Assembly (NCBI RefSeq): GCF_002864685.1
Contig: NZ_NMQZ01000037.1
Coordinates: 1 to 56,315 of the forward strand
DNA from: Alloalcanivorax mobilis
GTDB lineage: Bacteria > Pseudomonadota > Gammaproteobacteria > Pseudomonadales > Alcanivoracaceae
DNA length: 56,315 bases
Direction: 5' to 3'
This document shows, piece by piece, positions 1 to 8,383 of the stretch. The notes beneath the pieces are model-generated. The model saw only the letters and a program-made list of their open reading frames with translations. It was not told the DNA's origin and made no database searches. The stretch's first letter is position 1. Each line of letters opens with the position of its first letter. The translations under genes were made by a program, and so were the position numbers.

Positions 1-621
1 TTCGGTGGCGCGGCGGTTGAATTCGACCAGCACGCTTTCCATGGCCGGTTCCAATGCGATGCCGCTGTTGACCAGCAGGCCCGCCAGCATCCGGTAATGG
101 CCGACCAGCACCACCATTTCAATCAGCAGTTTTTCGCCAAAGCGCGCCGCCAAGGCGTGCCAGGTGTCTTCGTCGATCGGCTGATCCGCGCACAGTTGAT
201 CGCAAGCACGCACGGCGGCGGCCTCGACCGGCTCCTGAACCGCCCGCGGGCCCCGTGACAGAGCCACGATGCGCGCCGCGTCCACGCCCACCGACAGGGC
301 GATTTCCACATGCTGCCCCCATTCGTAACGGCTGCGGCAATTCCAGGCGGTGCGCAGAATCAGCACCTCACGCAGCGGCGCGGGCAACTTGCCGTAGGGC
401 ATCAGGCGCGAGGCAAACCACAGCCACGGCCAGAACAGCCGGCCATGAATGTTGAACACCGGAAACACACGGGGCAGTTCGCGGCGGCCAAACAAGCGGC
501 TCAGTTTCGACAAACCTCGGAATACCCATCCCTGTCGGGAGGGTGGCGGCGGTGTCAGGCGCGGCCTGGCCGGCGCCGCCCAGCCGCCTTCGGGTTGCAG
601 TTCGTGCTGCGGGTCGCTCAT
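1..621 (-). CDS. Carboxymuconolactone decarboxylase-family protein (C-terminus beyond window)
   Basis: The frame stays open from position 639 down to base 1, so the protein runs off the left edge. It contains the run YEWGQHVEIAL, which matches the E-W-x-x-H core of CMD/AhpD-fold proteins. The CxxC pair of true AhpD peroxidases is absent (the stretch reads WNCRSRYEW), so a peroxidase role is unlikely and the substrate is unknown. Start choice: in-frame ATGs lie at 639, 633 and 621. I took 621 because GGAA sits at a suitable distance before it. It is divergent from the SDR gene at 784. Confidence 0.7.
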   Translation of the reverse strand, partial: MSDPQHELQPEGGWAAPARPRLTPPPPSRQGWVFRGLSKLSRLFGRRELPRVFPVFNIHGRLFWPWLWFASRLMPYGKLPAPLREVLILRTAWNCRSRYEWGQHVEIALSVGVDAARIVALSRGPRAVQEPVEAAAVRACDQLCADQPIDEDTWHALAARFGEKLLIEMVVLVGHYRMLAGLLVNSGIALEPAMESVLVEFNRRATE

Positions 622-783
622 CGCGTTTTCCATTGCCATTCACGGATCGGGCCAGTATTGCACAGCCGGAGCGCCGGTCGTGTTGCCAGCCGTGTTGCCA
701 GCACTGTTATGGCCCAGGCGGACGGGGCACACCAAGGCCCGGCAGGGCAGGATAAACGGGCCATCGTTTTTTCGGAGTGCGCC

Positions 784-1632
784 ATGACCACGCTTCGCGA
801 CCAACCCTGTCTGATCACCGGTGCCGCCAGCGGCATAGGGCGCGCGGTGGCGCTGGCCGCCGGCGAGCAAGGGGCGAAACTGGTGCTCACCGACGTTGAC
901 GCCAGCGGCCTGGCCGACACCCTCGCCGCGCTCCACGAACGCGGCGCCCGGGTGCTGGCGAGCCGCGCCCTGGACATCACCGACCACGCGGCGGTGCGCG
1001 CCTTCGCCGACACCGTGCACGCCGAGCACGGCGCCATGGCGGTGCTGATGAATGTCGCCGGCATCGCCATCTGGGGGCCGGTGGAGCAACTGCGCCTGGA
1101 ACATTGGCGGGCGCTGGTGGAGGTCAATCTGATGGGCCCGGTGCACGTGATCGAGTGCTTTTTGCCGACCATGGTGGCGGCCGGGCGCGGCGGCCATCTG
1201 GTCACCGTCTCGTCGGCGGCGGGGCTGTTCGGGTTGCCCTGGCACGCCGCTTACAACGCCAGCAAATTCGCCCTGCGCGGCATGAGCGAGGCGATGCGCT
1301 ATGACCTGAAGCGCCACCGCATTCGCGTCAGCCTGGTGTGCCCCGGCGCGGTGGATACCGGCCTGGTGCGCACCCTGCGCATTGTCGGCATCGACCAGAA
1401 CACGCCCCGGGTGGCGCGATTGAAACAACGCTTCCAGCGCCACGCGGTCAGCCCGGCCGAGGCCGCGCGCCGCATTCTCAAAGGGCTGGAAAAGAACCGT
1501 TACCTGATCTACACCTCTCCGGAAATCCGGCTCGGCTACTGGTTCAAACGCAAGTTCGCCTGGCCGTTGGAACGGGTGATCGCGTTGATCGGCCGCCAAC
1601 TTGAAGCGGTCGCCCGGGAACAGAACCGTTAG
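784..1632 (+). CDS. SDR-family NAD(P)-dependent oxidoreductase
   Basis: A 282-residue classical short-chain dehydrogenase. Seen: the cofactor loop TGAASGIG (residues 12-19), D64 for adenine contact, NVAG (90-93), catalytic Ser in VSSAAG (about 143) and Y157-x3-K161 (YNASK). The start at 784 follows GGAG with 7 bases of spacing; the frame is open further upstream without ribosome-site support. The C-terminal part (about 220-282) is basic and aromatic, as in membrane-associated SDRs that act on lipids or sterols, so the substrate is probably hydrophobic (inference). The gene stands alone and converges on the GNAT gene. Confidence 0.85.
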   Translation: MTTLRDQPCLITGAASGIGRAVALAAGEQGAKLVLTDVDASGLADTLAALHERGARVLASRALDITDHAAVRAFADTVHAEHGAMAVLMNVAGIAIWGPVEQLRLEHWRALVEVNLMGPVHVIECFLPTMVAAGRGGHLVTVSSAAGLFGLPWHAAYNASKFALRGMSEAMRYDLKRHRIRVSLVCPGAVDTGLVRTLRIVGIDQNTPRVARLKQRFQRHAVSPAEAARRILKGLEKNRYLIYTSPEIRLGYWFKRKFAWPLERVIALIGRQLEAVAREQNR

Positions 1633-1667
1633 GCAACGCTTAGCGCGTGGATTGCAACCGGGCCAGG

Positions 1668-2144
1668 CTAGCTCAGGGGGCGCCCGAAAATACGCAGGTT
1701 GTAGCGATTGCCGTCCATCTCGGCGATGTCTGGCAGGTTGCCCCACGCCTGAAATCCGGCGCCCTTGAGCAGGTGCACGCTGATCTCATTATGCGCGAAC
1801 ACACAGGCCAGCAAGGTGGCGAACCCCAGGGCGCGGGCGCGGGTCAGGCCATCGTCGAGCAAACGGCGGCCGAGCCCCTGATTCTGATGGGCGCGGGCCA
1901 CATACAGGCTGATTTCGGCGGTGTTCGGGGACTGCGGATGGCCGTAGAAAGGCTCCAGGCCAACCCAGCCGGCCACCGCGCCCTCGATCTCCAGCACCCG
2001 CAGCGGGTAGCTGTCCGGGTGGTGGTGTTCGAACCAGCTTTGCCGCGACGCCGCCTCCAGCGGCGTGTCATCGCCGCCGATGGAAGCGTTGTAGATCGCC
2101 ACGATGGCGGGCAGGTCGGCGCGCTCGGCGTCACGAATCGACAT
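1668..2144 (-). CDS. GNAT-family N-acetyltransferase (phosphinothricin acetyltransferase type)
   Basis: 158 residues. The acetyl-CoA loop is Q87-N-Q-G90-L-G92-R-R, fitting the Q/RxxGxG/A motif. The N-terminus (IRDAERADLPAIVAIYN) and the WFEHHHP segment are typical of the Pat/Bar branch, which acetylates small amines such as phosphinothricin or methionine sulfone. It converges on the SDR gene with 35 bp between stops. The in-frame codons upstream of the ATG close quickly, so the start is firm. The exact substrate cannot be read from the sequence. Confidence 0.8.
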   Translation of the reverse strand: MSIRDAERADLPAIVAIYNASIGGDDTPLEAASRQSWFEHHHPDSYPLRVLEIEGAVAGWVGLEPFYGHPQSPNTAEISLYVARAHQNQGLGRRLLDDGLTRARALGFATLLACVFAHNEISVHLLKGAGFQAWGNLPDIAEMDGNRYNLRIFGRPLS

Positions 2145-2304
2145 TATCGCCGCACCGCCGCGTCACCACGCCGCGACCGACCGGACGCCGGCGGCGGGCG
2201 GATCAATGACAGCGTGGTACCCATACGGCATTCCCTTTCCTGAAGTGAACCACCTGAATCTAATCGGCCCGACAGCGCGCATCAAGTGCCCGCCCCCGGG
2301 GCGC

Positions 2305-2929
2305 TCACAGCGGCCGGCCACGCAACGCCTCGAAGTCACGCATTACATGGCGCTGATACGCCGGCCGCTGGCACAACCGCCGATACCAGCCGCTGACCGC
2401 CGCCGGCCGGGCCACACCAGCGCCCATTTCAAAATAACGGTGCAAGGCGGTGCCGGCGGTCACGTCCGCCAGGGTAAAGTGGGCGCCAGCCAGCCAGCAA
2501 CTCAAAATGGCGTTCGCATTCGGCTACGGCCTCGGCGATTCGCCGGGCATCGTGGTGCTCCGCCGGGGTGCGGTAGAAGGCGGCGAACAACGCCATGAAC
2601 GCCGGTTGCAGCGTGGTTTGCGACCAGTCCATCCAGCGGTCCGCCAGCGAACGCTGGGCCGGCGACGGCCCCCACAGGTCGGCATCGCCGTACTGCGCGG
2701 CCAGATACCGCAGGATGGCATGGGATTCCCACACCACCACCGCGCCGTCTTGCAGCACCGGCACCCGCCCATGGGGATTGAGCGCCAGAAACGCCGGCTC
2801 ATCGAGACCGCCAAACTCACCACCGGCGTCACGGTGTTGGTATGCCAACGCCAGCTCGTCGAGCAGCCACAACACTTTCTGCACATTGAATGCGCTGCGA
2901 CGCCCCCACACCACTCTTTGCGATTGCAT
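2305..2929 (-). pseudogene. Glutathione S-transferase family gene, frameshifted
   Basis: The 5' part (2929 to about 2500) encodes a GST thioredoxin-fold domain (NPHGRVPVLQDGAVVVWESHAILRYLA) and the first helices of the C-terminal domain up to ERHFELLAGW. The 3' part (about 2505 to 2305) continues the family in another frame (LAGAHFTLADVTAGTALHRYF, ending at RGRPL). The break coincides with TTGC followed by three TGGC copies on the coding strand. Removing one TGGC unit, or adding two, restores one continuous frame. The start at 2929 has GGAGG 6 bases upstream. This may be a real slippage mutation, a phase-variable gene, or an assembly error. Confidence 0.75.
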
Positions 2930-2997
2930 GATTGCCTCCATGATGAGGAAACACAGTATGCCGCCGCCCGGCACAAGCCGGCCAGCGGCTCACCGCG

Positions 2998-3135
2998 TCA
3001 GCGTTGCAGCTCGCGCACCTTGTGTTTTGAAAAGCGCGGATACAGCGCCGGAATCACCAGCAGGGTGAGCGCGGTGGCGTCGTCCTGGTGGCTGATCATG
3101 TGTTCATGCACGCCGACATCCGCCACCAGCACATG
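2998..3135 (-). pseudogene. Possible remnant of an RND transporter C-terminus
   Basis: Reading the minus strand up to the TGA at 2998-3000 gives a tail with DATALTLLVIPALYPRF followed by SKHKVRELQR. The TALTLLVIPALY stretch is the last transmembrane helix of RND permeases; the intact permease at 38225 has TALTLLFLPALYAAWF at the same place. No start codon with a ribosome site and no other RND sequence is present nearby, so this looks like the stub of a deleted gene. The first 20 or so codons do not look RND-like. Confidence 0.4.
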
Positions 3136-3165
3136 AAGGCTGGTTATAGCAGCCCCGGCGGCCGG

Positions 3166-3825
3166 TTAAACCGGGCCGGGACGATCACGGACAAAACGGG
3201 CCAGGCACAGCGAGCGCAGCCCCCGCGATTGCGACGTCGCCCGCTCCAGGCGGAACCCCTCGGCGCGCAGGTCATCCACCAGCTCCGCCAACGGCGTATG
3301 CACCTGCCGGTGGGCGCGCCCGGTGAACAGCAAACGCAAATGCCGACGAATGCCGGTGAACGAAAACGGCGACAGGTAAGACACCAACAGATAACGGTCG
3401 CTGACCCGGGCCATTTCACGCAGCAGGGTGCGCCGCGCATGGCGATCGGCGAAGTGGTGCAGCAAACGGAAACAAACCACCGCCTGGAAACGCCGCGTCG
3501 GCCACGGCAGTTGGAACACATCCGCCTCGCGCACGTCGGCGCGCGCCCCCTCGCGCATCAGTTCATCGCGGGTATGAGCCACCGCCGCGGCGCCCAGGTC
3601 GGCGGCGCTCACCGCCCAGCCACGCGCCGCCATCCACAGGCTGACACGCCCGGCACCGCAGGGCGCGTCGAGCACTGCGGCCCCCGGAGGCAAGTCGGGA
3701 AAGCTGCGCGCCAGCAGGTCCATCTCCGCTTGATGACGGCCCGGCCGGCGGCGAGTGTAATGGTCCACGCAGCGTTGTCCCGACTTAACACGGGCGGTGC
3801 TGATATTAAGGGAAGACGGCGCCAT
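3166..3825 (-). CDS. Class I SAM-dependent methyltransferase (copy 1 of a paralogous pair)
   Basis: About 219 residues. The SAM motif I is LDAPCGAGRVSLWMA; the motif IV region is AVVCFRLLHHFA; then comes LLVSYLSPFSFTGI. It is clearly paralogous to the gene at 6697-7371: both share RYTRRR or HYTRRR, LDAPCGAGR, LLVSYLSP and an HRQ-HT block near the C-terminus. It is the last gene of the minus-strand glycosylation cluster, about 70 bp after the ArnT-like gene. Start: ATG at 3825 with GGAG upstream; a TTG at 3846, also with GGAG, would add 7 residues. Target unknown; a sugar or lipid headgroup is the natural guess from context. Confidence 0.75.
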   Translation of the reverse strand: MAPSSLNISTARVKSGQRCVDHYTRRRPGRHQAEMDLLARSFPDLPPGAAVLDAPCGAGRVSLWMAARGWAVSAADLGAAAVAHTRDELMREGARADVREADVFQLPWPTRRFQAVVCFRLLHHFADRHARRTLLREMARVSDRYLLVSYLSPFSFTGIRRHLRLLFTGRAHRQVHTPLAELVDDLRAEGFRLERATSQSRGLRSLCLARFVRDRPGPV

Positions 3826-3895
3826 GGGTGGGTTCTCCGGCAACAATGTCGCTCCACCCTAAGGGCATAAACTTAAACGAAACTGAAAATGGTTC

Positions 3896-5317
3896 TTAAT
3901 CAGAGCAAGGCGGTTTACCCGATGCCGGCGGGCCGAGCAATACAGAGCGGCGGTTGGAAAACAGCGTCGCCCTGGCTGTGTCGGCCCCGCGCAGCCGCCG
4001 CAAGTCCCGGTGTCGTACCGCCAGGTACGGCGTCGCACGCACCGCCGCGCCGTTGTCATAGGGCACCTGCGTCAGTTGCTCATGGGCGTAGTAGCGGGCC
4101 GAGAACGGCGCTTCGCCCAGGTAGGCCAGCGAGGCCGCGCCCGTGTCGGCCAGGGCACGATAGCAGGCGACCAGACGCTTCTCGCTGCGCAAACGCTGTG
4201 GGTGAAACTGCAGCCAACCGGCGGCCACCAATGCCAGAACCGGCACCAAGGAAGCCAGGCCGATCAACAGGCCTGAGCGCTGGGCCGGCCACTGGCGCGC
4301 CAGCAGCAGCGCCATGAACGGCAGCGCCGGCAGCACATAGGTGGCGAGAATATTGCCGGCGAAGGTAAAGAACAGACTCGGCACCAGGGCGGCGGCAATC
4401 AAAAGACGCAGATCGTTGTCCGCCGGCAGCCGCACGCCACGCCGTGCCATGCGCCGCGCCAGCCAGCCCAGCGCCAGCGGCGACCAGGGCAACGTTGCCC
4501 ACAGGGTCATCAGCCAGATGGCGCCGTGGGGCCGCTGGTGGGCGCTGCCGTAAAGGTCACCGGCCCAACCCGGATCGAGGAAGCGGCGCAGGTGTTCGCC
4601 GACAATGAAGTAGTCGAGAAAGCCCGGTGTTTTCCATTCCGCCAGCGCGTACCACGGCAGGCTTAGCGCCAACGTCAACGGGATGCCGGCGCGCCATGGC
4701 AGACACCGCCTCAGCGCCGCCCAGCGCCCGCTCCACAACGCCTGGATCAGCAGCGGCGCCCCGATCAACACCAGCGCCAGCGGCCCCTTGGCCAACAGCC
4801 CCACCACCAACCCGGCAAAGAACAGTGCGCCCCAGCCGCGCCCCTCGCCGCGCAACGCCAACCCGGCGCCCACCAGGGCGGCGGTGGTGCCCAGCGTCAG
4901 GAACGGATCGGTGAGCACCGCCCCACAGGCCACATAAGAGAGCCCCATGGATGCCAGAATCAGCGTGGCGATCAACGCCATCCGCCGGCCCCCCAGGCTG
5001 AACGCGTACCGCCCGGTCAGAGCGAGAGTCGCCAGTTGCGCCAGCCAGGCCGGAAAACGAGGTCCGAATTCACCGGCCCCGAACAGACGAATGCCCCAGG
5101 CCTGCGCCCAGAACGCCAGGGGTGGCTTGCCCCAGAACGGCACCCCTTCGCGGAACCAGGGGGTGATCCAATCGCCACTGACCGCCATCAACCGGGCGAT
5201 TTCACCGTAGCGGGCTTCGCTGGTGTCGGTCAGCGGCAGCAACGCCATGGTCACCAACCGGCTCAGCACAATCACCGCCAGCAGGGTCCATAACCCCCGT
5301 TCAGCGCGCGCGGACAT
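3896..5317 (-). CDS. ArnT/PMT-like GT-C glycosyltransferase (GT39/GT83 type)
   Basis: 473 residues with about 11-13 hydrophobic segments and a soluble C-terminal tail. The first periplasmic loop carries D31-T-S-E34-A-R36-Y37, matching the acidic D-x-x-E-x-R-Y motif of ArnT and protein-mannosyltransferase relatives, followed by KPPLAFWAQAW. Such enzymes move a sugar from a polyprenyl phosphate to lipid A, protein or another acceptor on the periplasmic face. The ATG at 5317 lies inside the 3' end of the GT2 gene (17 bp overlap), which implies translational coupling. It occupies the place of the serotype-specific third gene of a gtrABC cassette. Aminoarabinose transfer is possible, but no other arn genes are seen. 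Confidence 0.75.
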   Translation of the reverse strand: MSARAERGLWTLLAVIVLSRLVTMALLPLTDTSEARYGEIARLMAVSGDWITPWFREGVPFWGKPPLAFWAQAWGIRLFGAGEFGPRFPAWLAQLATLALTGRYAFSLGGRRMALIATLILASMGLSYVACGAVLTDPFLTLGTTAALVGAGLALRGEGRGWGALFFAGLVVGLLAKGPLALVLIGAPLLIQALWSGRWAALRRCLPWRAGIPLTLALSLPWYALAEWKTPGFLDYFIVGEHLRRFLDPGWAGDLYGSAHQRPHGAIWLMTLWATLPWSPLALGWLARRMARRGVRLPADNDLRLLIAAALVPSLFFTFAGNILATYVLPALPFMALLLARQWPAQRSGLLIGLASLVPVLALVAAGWLQFHPQRLRSEKRLVACYRALADTGAASLAYLGEAPFSARYYAHEQLTQVPYDNGAAVRATPYLAVRHRDLRRLRGADTARATLFSNRRSVLLGPPASGKPPCSD

Positions 5318-6323
5318 GGGCCGCCATCGGTTCGCGGACCTGCACACCGCCAACCGCCTCTGCCTCAATCACATCACGGATCAGATAAAGCGGCCGCCGT
5401 TTGCTTTCCAGATAGGTTTTGCCCACGTATTCGCCCACGATGCCAATGGTCAGCAACTGAATTCCACCCAGGAACGTGATCAGGGCGGTGAGCGAAGGAA
5501 AGCCGGGGACCACGTCGCCGAACACCAGCGCTTTGCTGATAATCCACAGGCCATAGCCCCCGCCCAACAGTGCCGCCAGCACGCCGGCGAGAATCGCCCA
5601 GCGTAACGGCGCCACCGAAAACGAGGTGATCCCTTCCAAGGCCAGGCCGATCAGCCCCAGGTAGTTCCATTTGCTGCGACCGGCGGCGCGCGGCTGGCGA
5701 TCGTAGCGCAACACGGCGGTGGGCATGCCCACCCAGGCGAACAGCCCCTTCATGTAACGATTGCGCTCGCCGAGCTCCAGCAGAGCGTCCACCGCCCGGC
5801 GGCTCATCAGCCGAAAATCACCGGTATCGGCGGGAATGCGGGCACCGCTGAGACGGCGCAGCAGGCGATAGTAAAGGTGGGCACTGGCGCGCTTCAGCCA
5901 GGATTCCCCGGCGCGGCTGCGACGCTGCATCAGGACGACATCGGCGCCTTGCCGCCACCGTTTGACCATCTCCGGCAGACACTCCGGTGGGTCTTGCAGA
6001 TCGGCGTCCAGAATCACCATCGCTTGTCCCTGGCTGTGCGCCAGGCCCGCGGTGAGCGCCGCCTCCTTGCCAAAATTGCGGCTCAGGCGCACCAATCTCA
6101 ACCAAGGCAGGCCGGCGGACCGCGCGATCAGATAGTCCGCGCCACCGTCTTCACTGCCATCGTCCACGAACACCACCTCGAACGGTTCGCCAAGGGCTCG
6201 CATCACCCGCGCGATACGGCTCACGCATTCGGGCAGAACCTCACGCTCATTGAAAAACGGGATCACCAGGCTGATCACCGGTTGGTGCTTATTGGCAGGC
6301 ATCACAGCGCGCACCGTGTTCAT
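5301..6323 (-). CDS. GtrB-like polyprenyl-phosphate glycosyltransferase (GT2)
   Basis: 340 residues. The N-terminal GT2 domain has VSLVIPFFNE-like ISLVIPFFNEREVL, VDDGSEDGG, and the D-x-D motif DADLQDPPE, followed by RRSRAGESW. Two C-terminal transmembrane helices (about 235-300) end in YVGKTYLESKRRPLYLI. This is the DPMS/GtrB/ArnC layout, which makes a polyprenyl-phosphate sugar at the inner face of the membrane. Start 6323 follows GAGGTGGG; a second in-frame ATG at 6341 lies just upstream. It overlaps GtrA by 35 bp and the ArnT-like gene by 17 bp, so the three are surely co-expressed. Confidence 0.85.
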   Translation of the reverse strand: MNTVRAVMPANKHQPVISLVIPFFNEREVLPECVSRIARVMRALGEPFEVVFVDDGSEDGGADYLIARSAGLPWLRLVRLSRNFGKEAALTAGLAHSQGQAMVILDADLQDPPECLPEMVKRWRQGADVVLMQRRSRAGESWLKRASAHLYYRLLRRLSGARIPADTGDFRLMSRRAVDALLELGERNRYMKGLFAWVGMPTAVLRYDRQPRAAGRSKWNYLGLIGLALEGITSFSVAPLRWAILAGVLAALLGGGYGLWIISKALVFGDVVPGFPSLTALITFLGGIQLLTIGIVGEYVGKTYLESKRRPLYLIRDVIEAEAVGGVQVREPMAAHVRAR

Positions 6324-6690
6324 GGAATACCCACCTCGCATAGAGTGTGAAATTAAGGCCCGCCACGGCGGCGGTGGTGCACAACTGAGCCAGAACAGAC
6401 CCGACGCCCAAGCCGTGCAGAGCGGCGAACAAGGCCGAATTGGTCAACCAGCCGATGGCACACACGCACGCATACAGCTTCAGCGAACGTGCCAGGGCGC
6501 CTTCATGACCAAAAGTGACGCTGCGCTGCAACGGGTAGTTGCCCGCTGCACCAAGCAGTGCCCCCAGGGCGGTGGCAGGCGCGGCCGGCATGCCAGCCGC
6601 GATCAATGTCGCCATGCTCAGCCAATGCAGGGCGGTGGCGGCCCCACCGCTGATCAAAAAACGCAGCGCTCGTGAGTCAGCGAAGCGCAT
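6289..6690 (-). CDS. GtrA-like membrane protein (putative flippase)
   Basis: 133 residues with four hydrophobic segments. The pattern RFLISGGAATALHWLSMATLI at the start and a final segment ending NFTLYARWVF are typical of the GtrA family, whose members are thought to flip polyprenyl-linked sugars across the inner membrane. It starts 6 bp after the stop of the methyltransferase gene and overlaps the start of the GT2 gene. A GtrA-GT2-GT-C order is that of gtr serotype-conversion cassettes. Confidence 0.85.
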   Translation of the reverse strand: MRFADSRALRFLISGGAATALHWLSMATLIAAGMPAAPATALGALLGAAGNYPLQRSVTFGHEGALARSLKLYACVCAIGWLTNSALFAALHGLGVGSVLAQLCTTAAVAGLNFTLYARWVFHEHGARCDACQ

Positions 6691-6696
6691 CAGTGC

Positions 6697-7371
6697 TCAG
6701 CCCACCCGCAGAAAGCGGGCCAGATGCAGAGAATGGAAAAAGCGCCGCTGGGGCTGATCGCGGATCAGCTCAAAGCCGTGTTCGCGCAAATCCACTCTCA
6801 GTTGATGCAACGAGGTGTGGTTCTGCCGATGGCGTTTGCCGCTCAGCAGCGCCTTGATGCGCCGCTTGATGCCGGTGGCCGACCAGGGCGAAAGATAAGA
6901 AACCAGCAAATGCTCGCCACTGACCCGGGCCAGTTCCGCCACCAGCCGGCGCCGCACCGAATGCTCCGCGAAGTGATGCAGCACGCGGAAGCAGAGCACG
7001 GCACGGAACTCACCATCGGCCCAGGGCAGCTCAAAAAGATTCCCTTCGCGCACGTCCGCTTCGAACCCCAAGTCACGGATGCTTTTGCGGGTGTGCGCCA
7101 CCGCCGGCCCACCCAAATCCAACGCGCTGACGCGCCAGCCCTGCCGCGCCATCCAAACGCTCATGCGTCCGGCACCGCAGGGCGCATCCAGCACCGGCGC
7201 GCCGTTCGGCAACTCCGGGAAGACACGCTCAACCAGATCCATTTCCGCCAGATGGCGACCGTCACGCCGACGGGTGTAACGCGCCACCCTGTGCTCGTCG
7301 ACTTTTACTCGTTCGCTGGCCAGCGACGATGCCAAGGGCAGACTGTCTGGCGGTAATTGCTGTTGCGGCAT
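6697..7371 (-). CDS. Class I SAM-dependent methyltransferase (copy 2 of a paralogous pair)
   Basis: 224 residues. SAM motif I reads LDAPCGAGRMSVWMA; later AVLCFRVLHHFAEHS and LLVSYLSPWSATGIKRR. It is paralogous with the gene at 3166-3825 along nearly its whole length; the two bracket the three glycosyltransfer genes. Start: ATG at 7371 with GGAG 8 bases upstream; a GTG at 7401 is an alternative. It is preceded by the InaA-like kinase (48 bp gap) and followed within 6 bp by GtrA. Confidence 0.75.
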   Translation of the reverse strand: MPQQQLPPDSLPLASSLASERVKVDEHRVARYTRRRDGRHLAEMDLVERVFPELPNGAPVLDAPCGAGRMSVWMARQGWRVSALDLGGPAVAHTRKSIRDLGFEADVREGNLFELPWADGEFRAVLCFRVLHHFAEHSVRRRLVAELARVSGEHLLVSYLSPWSATGIKRRIKALLSGKRHRQNHTSLHQLRVDLREHGFELIRDQPQRRFFHSLHLARFLRVG

Positions 7372-7419
7372 GAGGATGGCTCCGGGGTAGGTGGATAACA
7401 CGATGAGGGAACGCGGCGC

Positions 7420-8130
7420 TCAGGAAAGCGCCAGCAGCGCCGGATCAAACGAAGGCAGATGACGGCGGACCGCCTGCGCCATACGCGCCATCAATTCCGG
7501 GGTCAGAAAATCGCAACGCCGCGTCAGTTGACGCAGGTCTTCGCGAGCGGCGGCGGCACCGGTGCGGTGGCGGCGGCACCGCTCCAGGTCGAGCAGGCGC
7601 ACCGACAGCGTTGCCGGGTGCACCAGTATGTGGGCGGGGTAACAGGAGCCATGTTGCCAACGGTGCCGGTGCAACATGCCCAGCGCCTCCACCACCGCCG
7701 CCATCGCCTCGGCGAAACGTGGCGCGTCGAGCTGGCCCGCCAGCGCCGGCAAGTCGATATAGCCGGCCGGCGCAAGCGTTACCAGAAGCGCTTCCTGATC
7801 GCGTTCGGCGTAGCACAGCCAGTCCACCACCGGCGCACCCAGCGCCTGGAAACGCTTCAGAAACAGGTATTCATGAAAATAGGTGGGGCGCGCCCGCCAT
7901 CCGGTTTGCGCGCTGCGGCGGGCCTGATGCTGTTGGCGTTTCACGAACAGGGTACGCGGCCGGCCCTGGGCGTCTTCCAGCCTCAGGCGGCTGACGCCGC
8001 TCCAGCCGCCGCGTCGCTGGTTGGGCGTCTCCACCCAATCGTGGGGAAGCCCCCAGAGAGCGTCGAAGTCGCGCAGCCCTTGCCGATGAAAAGAGCGCCG
8101 CCAGTCCGCGGCCAGATCAAAGGTGTCCAT
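7420..8130 (-). CDS. InaA-family lipopolysaccharide kinase-like protein, atypical active site
   Basis: 236 residues with the fold signature of Kdo/heptose kinases: a lysine in LFVKRQ (K64), then HGSCYPAHILV (160-170) and LLDLERCRR (D181). In canonical members the second block is HGD-x3-N; here the catalytic Asp is Ser162 and the Asn is His167. InaA itself, as I recall, shows a similar divergence, so this is either a variant kinase or a non-catalytic relative. Start at 8130 follows GGGG at 7 bases; an upstream open extension to 8265 is less likely. It is the first gene of the envelope cluster. The window holds a second, canonical relative at 30883-31608. Confidence 0.7.
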   Translation of the reverse strand: MDTFDLAADWRRSFHRQGLRDFDALWGLPHDWVETPNQRRGGWSGVSRLRLEDAQGRPRTLFVKRQQHQARRSAQTGWRARPTYFHEYLFLKRFQALGAPVVDWLCYAERDQEALLVTLAPAGYIDLPALAGQLDAPRFAEAMAAVVEALGMLHRHRWQHGSCYPAHILVHPATLSVRLLDLERCRRHRTGAAAAREDLRQLTRRCDFLTPELMARMAQAVRRHLPSFDPALLALS

Positions 8131-8383
8131 GTTCAGCCCCTGTTCGCCAGGCCGGAGTGCCGGCCATCGTTGCCAGCCACGGTGGCCCGGTAACCTTAAC
8201 GACACCTGAAGGGGGCGAAATCCTCGCGCCGGCGCTTTGATTGGCATCGGGTATATCGGGATCACCTATTTTGTTGGGCGTTTATTAATAGTATCTTCGT
8301 AGCGTGAGGGTGGCGGCCCGCCCCACCCAAACCCCGATTGCCTTCGGGGATAACATAACAATGGGCCGCTGGGGGAAATCACC

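Noticed and set aside
3088-3870. A 260-codon plus-strand open frame
   Set aside because: Antisense to the SAM methyltransferase, which has clear motifs.
3896-5317. Calling the GT-C gene arnT with an aminoarabinose pathway
   Set aside because: No arnA, arnB, arnD or arnE/F genes are present and the neighbours fit a gtr-type cassette better, so only the family is named.
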